The position numbers and the translations under genes are program-made. DNA of 64,000 nucleotides from Yersinia proxima (GTDB taxonomy: Bacteria > Pseudomonadota > Gammaproteobacteria > Enterobacterales > Enterobacteriaceae), in NCBI RefSeq assembly GCF_902170785.1, contig NZ_CABHYG010000016.1, forward strand, positions 310,001 through 374,000, written 5' to 3'. This document shows, piece after piece, positions 63,290 through 64,000 of this stretch. Each line of letters starts with the position of its first letter. Position 1 is the first letter of the stretch. A model generated the notes under the pieces. It made no database searches, was not told the DNA's origin, and saw nothing but the letters and a program-made list of their open reading frames with translations.

Positions 63290-64000
63290 CTACAAAATAA
63301 TAATCAGTTCGTACTCTCCACCGTCCAGCGCTACCCGTAATCCATCTGGTTGAGAGGAGATAGGCGAGCCATTCAGTATCGCAGAACTGATCCCCTGACA
63401 GCGCTGAGCCGGGCTTTCAACACGAATGGCATAGCGCGTGTTGGCAAGGTTAACAGTCGCTTCAAAACCCTGCCAACTGGCTGGAATACAAGGATTAATG
63501 ACTAACTCTTTTCCTTCTCGCCGAATCCCCAGAATGCCTTCAATACCGGCACGATGCATCCAGCCTGCGGAGCCGGTATACCACGTCCAACCACCACGCC
63601 CAACGTGAGGTGCGACAGAATAAACATCGGCAGCGACCACATAAGGTTCAACTTTGTAACGCTCAATTCCCGCCGGGGTATTCCCATGATTTATCGGATT
63701 AAGTAATGCAAACAAATCACGGGCTTTATCCCCTTCCCCTAACTCGGCAAAAGCAAAAATCACCCACATCGCAGCGTGACTATATTGGCCACCATTTTCC
63801 CGTAACCCCGGTGGATAACCTTTAATGTAACCGGGGTCGTCAGAGGTTTTATCGAACGGTGGGGTGAACAACAAGGCCATGCCATCGTTAGGACGAATAA
63901 GATGATGTTCGAGCGAGGCCATCGCCTGCACTGCCCGCTGCGGATCTGCCGCTCCAGATAACACCGCCCATGATTGGGCGATAGAATCTATGCGGCACTC
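63290..64000 (-). CDS. GH94-type glycosidase/phosphorylase, C-terminal part (cut by window edge)
   Basis: The frame stays open to the window end, so only the last 236 or so codons are seen. It begins CRIDSIAQSWAVLSGAADP and includes RENGGQYSHAAMWVIFAFAELG, LNPINHG, YVVAADVYSVAPHVGRGGW and TWYTGSAGWMHRAGIEGILG. This is the C-terminal GH94 barrel. The segment resembles the end of cyclic beta-1,2-glucan synthases (NdvB/Cgs) as well as cellobiose phosphorylases. The missing N-terminus would decide. Confidence 0.85.
   Translation of the reverse strand, partial: ECRIDSIAQSWAVLSGAADPQRAVQAMASLEHHLIRPNDGMALLFTPPFDKTSDDPGYIKGYPPGLRENGGQYSHAAMWVIFAFAELGEGDKARDLFALLNPINHGNTPAGIERYKVEPYVVAADVYSVAPHVGRGGWTWYTGSAGWMHRAGIEGILGIRREGKELVINPCIPASWQGFEATVNLANTRYAIRVESPAQRCQGISSAILNGSPISSQPDGLRVALDGGEYELIIIL

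Overview
This window is a chromosomal segment from an enterobacterium, most likely the genus Yersinia. The evidence is that almost every protein is close to its E. coli homologue in length and motifs. The gene order also follows the E. coli K-12 lon to aroL region in one direction. Five roughly 101-127 bp ERIC-type palindromes and one YPAL-like palindromic insertion, repeat classes known from yersiniae, lie between genes. The species cannot be fixed from the sequence alone. No rRNA, tRNA, CRISPR array, phage or full insertion sequence was seen.

Layout. Positions 1-5.8 kb hold the protein quality-control block (lon promoter, clpX, clpP, tig), then bolA and the lipoprotein yajG. Positions 5.9-15.1 kb hold ampG, an OmpK/Tsx-type porin, the cytochrome bo oxidase operon cyoABCDE and the transporter yajR. 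Positions 15.1-23 kb hold yajQ, panE-yajL, a lone gene for a small exported cysteine-containing peptide in an AT-rich gap, thiI, and the isoprenoid operon xseB-ispA-dxs. Positions 23.2-34.3 kb hold, on the minus strand, nrdR-ribD-ribH-nusB-thiL-pgpA and the queA / tgt-yajC-secD-secF group. An antisense alpha/beta hydrolase gene separates queA from tgt.

Positions 34.4-41.2 kb hold acpH, then genes not found between acpH and malZ in E. coli (an AhpC-type peroxiredoxin, gamma-glutamyltranspeptidase, a short-chain dehydrogenase), then malZ. Positions 41.6-53 kb hold proY, brnQ, a PstS-like phosphate-binding protein directly behind phoB-phoR, and the divergent sbcD-sbcC. Positions 53.1-56.6 kb hold mak, rdgC, ppnP and aroL. 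From 56.8 kb onward synteny with E. coli ends. This part holds a Fur-controlled two-gene siderophore uptake operon (binding protein and TonB-dependent receptor), two methyltransferases, a YhcN/BhsA-family peptide, a GNAT acetyltransferase, a small membrane protein, and the C-terminus of a GH94-type glucan enzyme cut by the window edge.

Most of the window is conserved core genome. The least explained items are: the small exported Cys peptide (17.8 kb); the PstS paralogue added to phoBR; the hydrolase that breaks the queA-tgt operon; the iron operon with no permease; the palindromic element inserted in the proY terminator; and the nearly empty stretch next to aroL. I did not find convincing evidence of a large undescribed multi-gene system.
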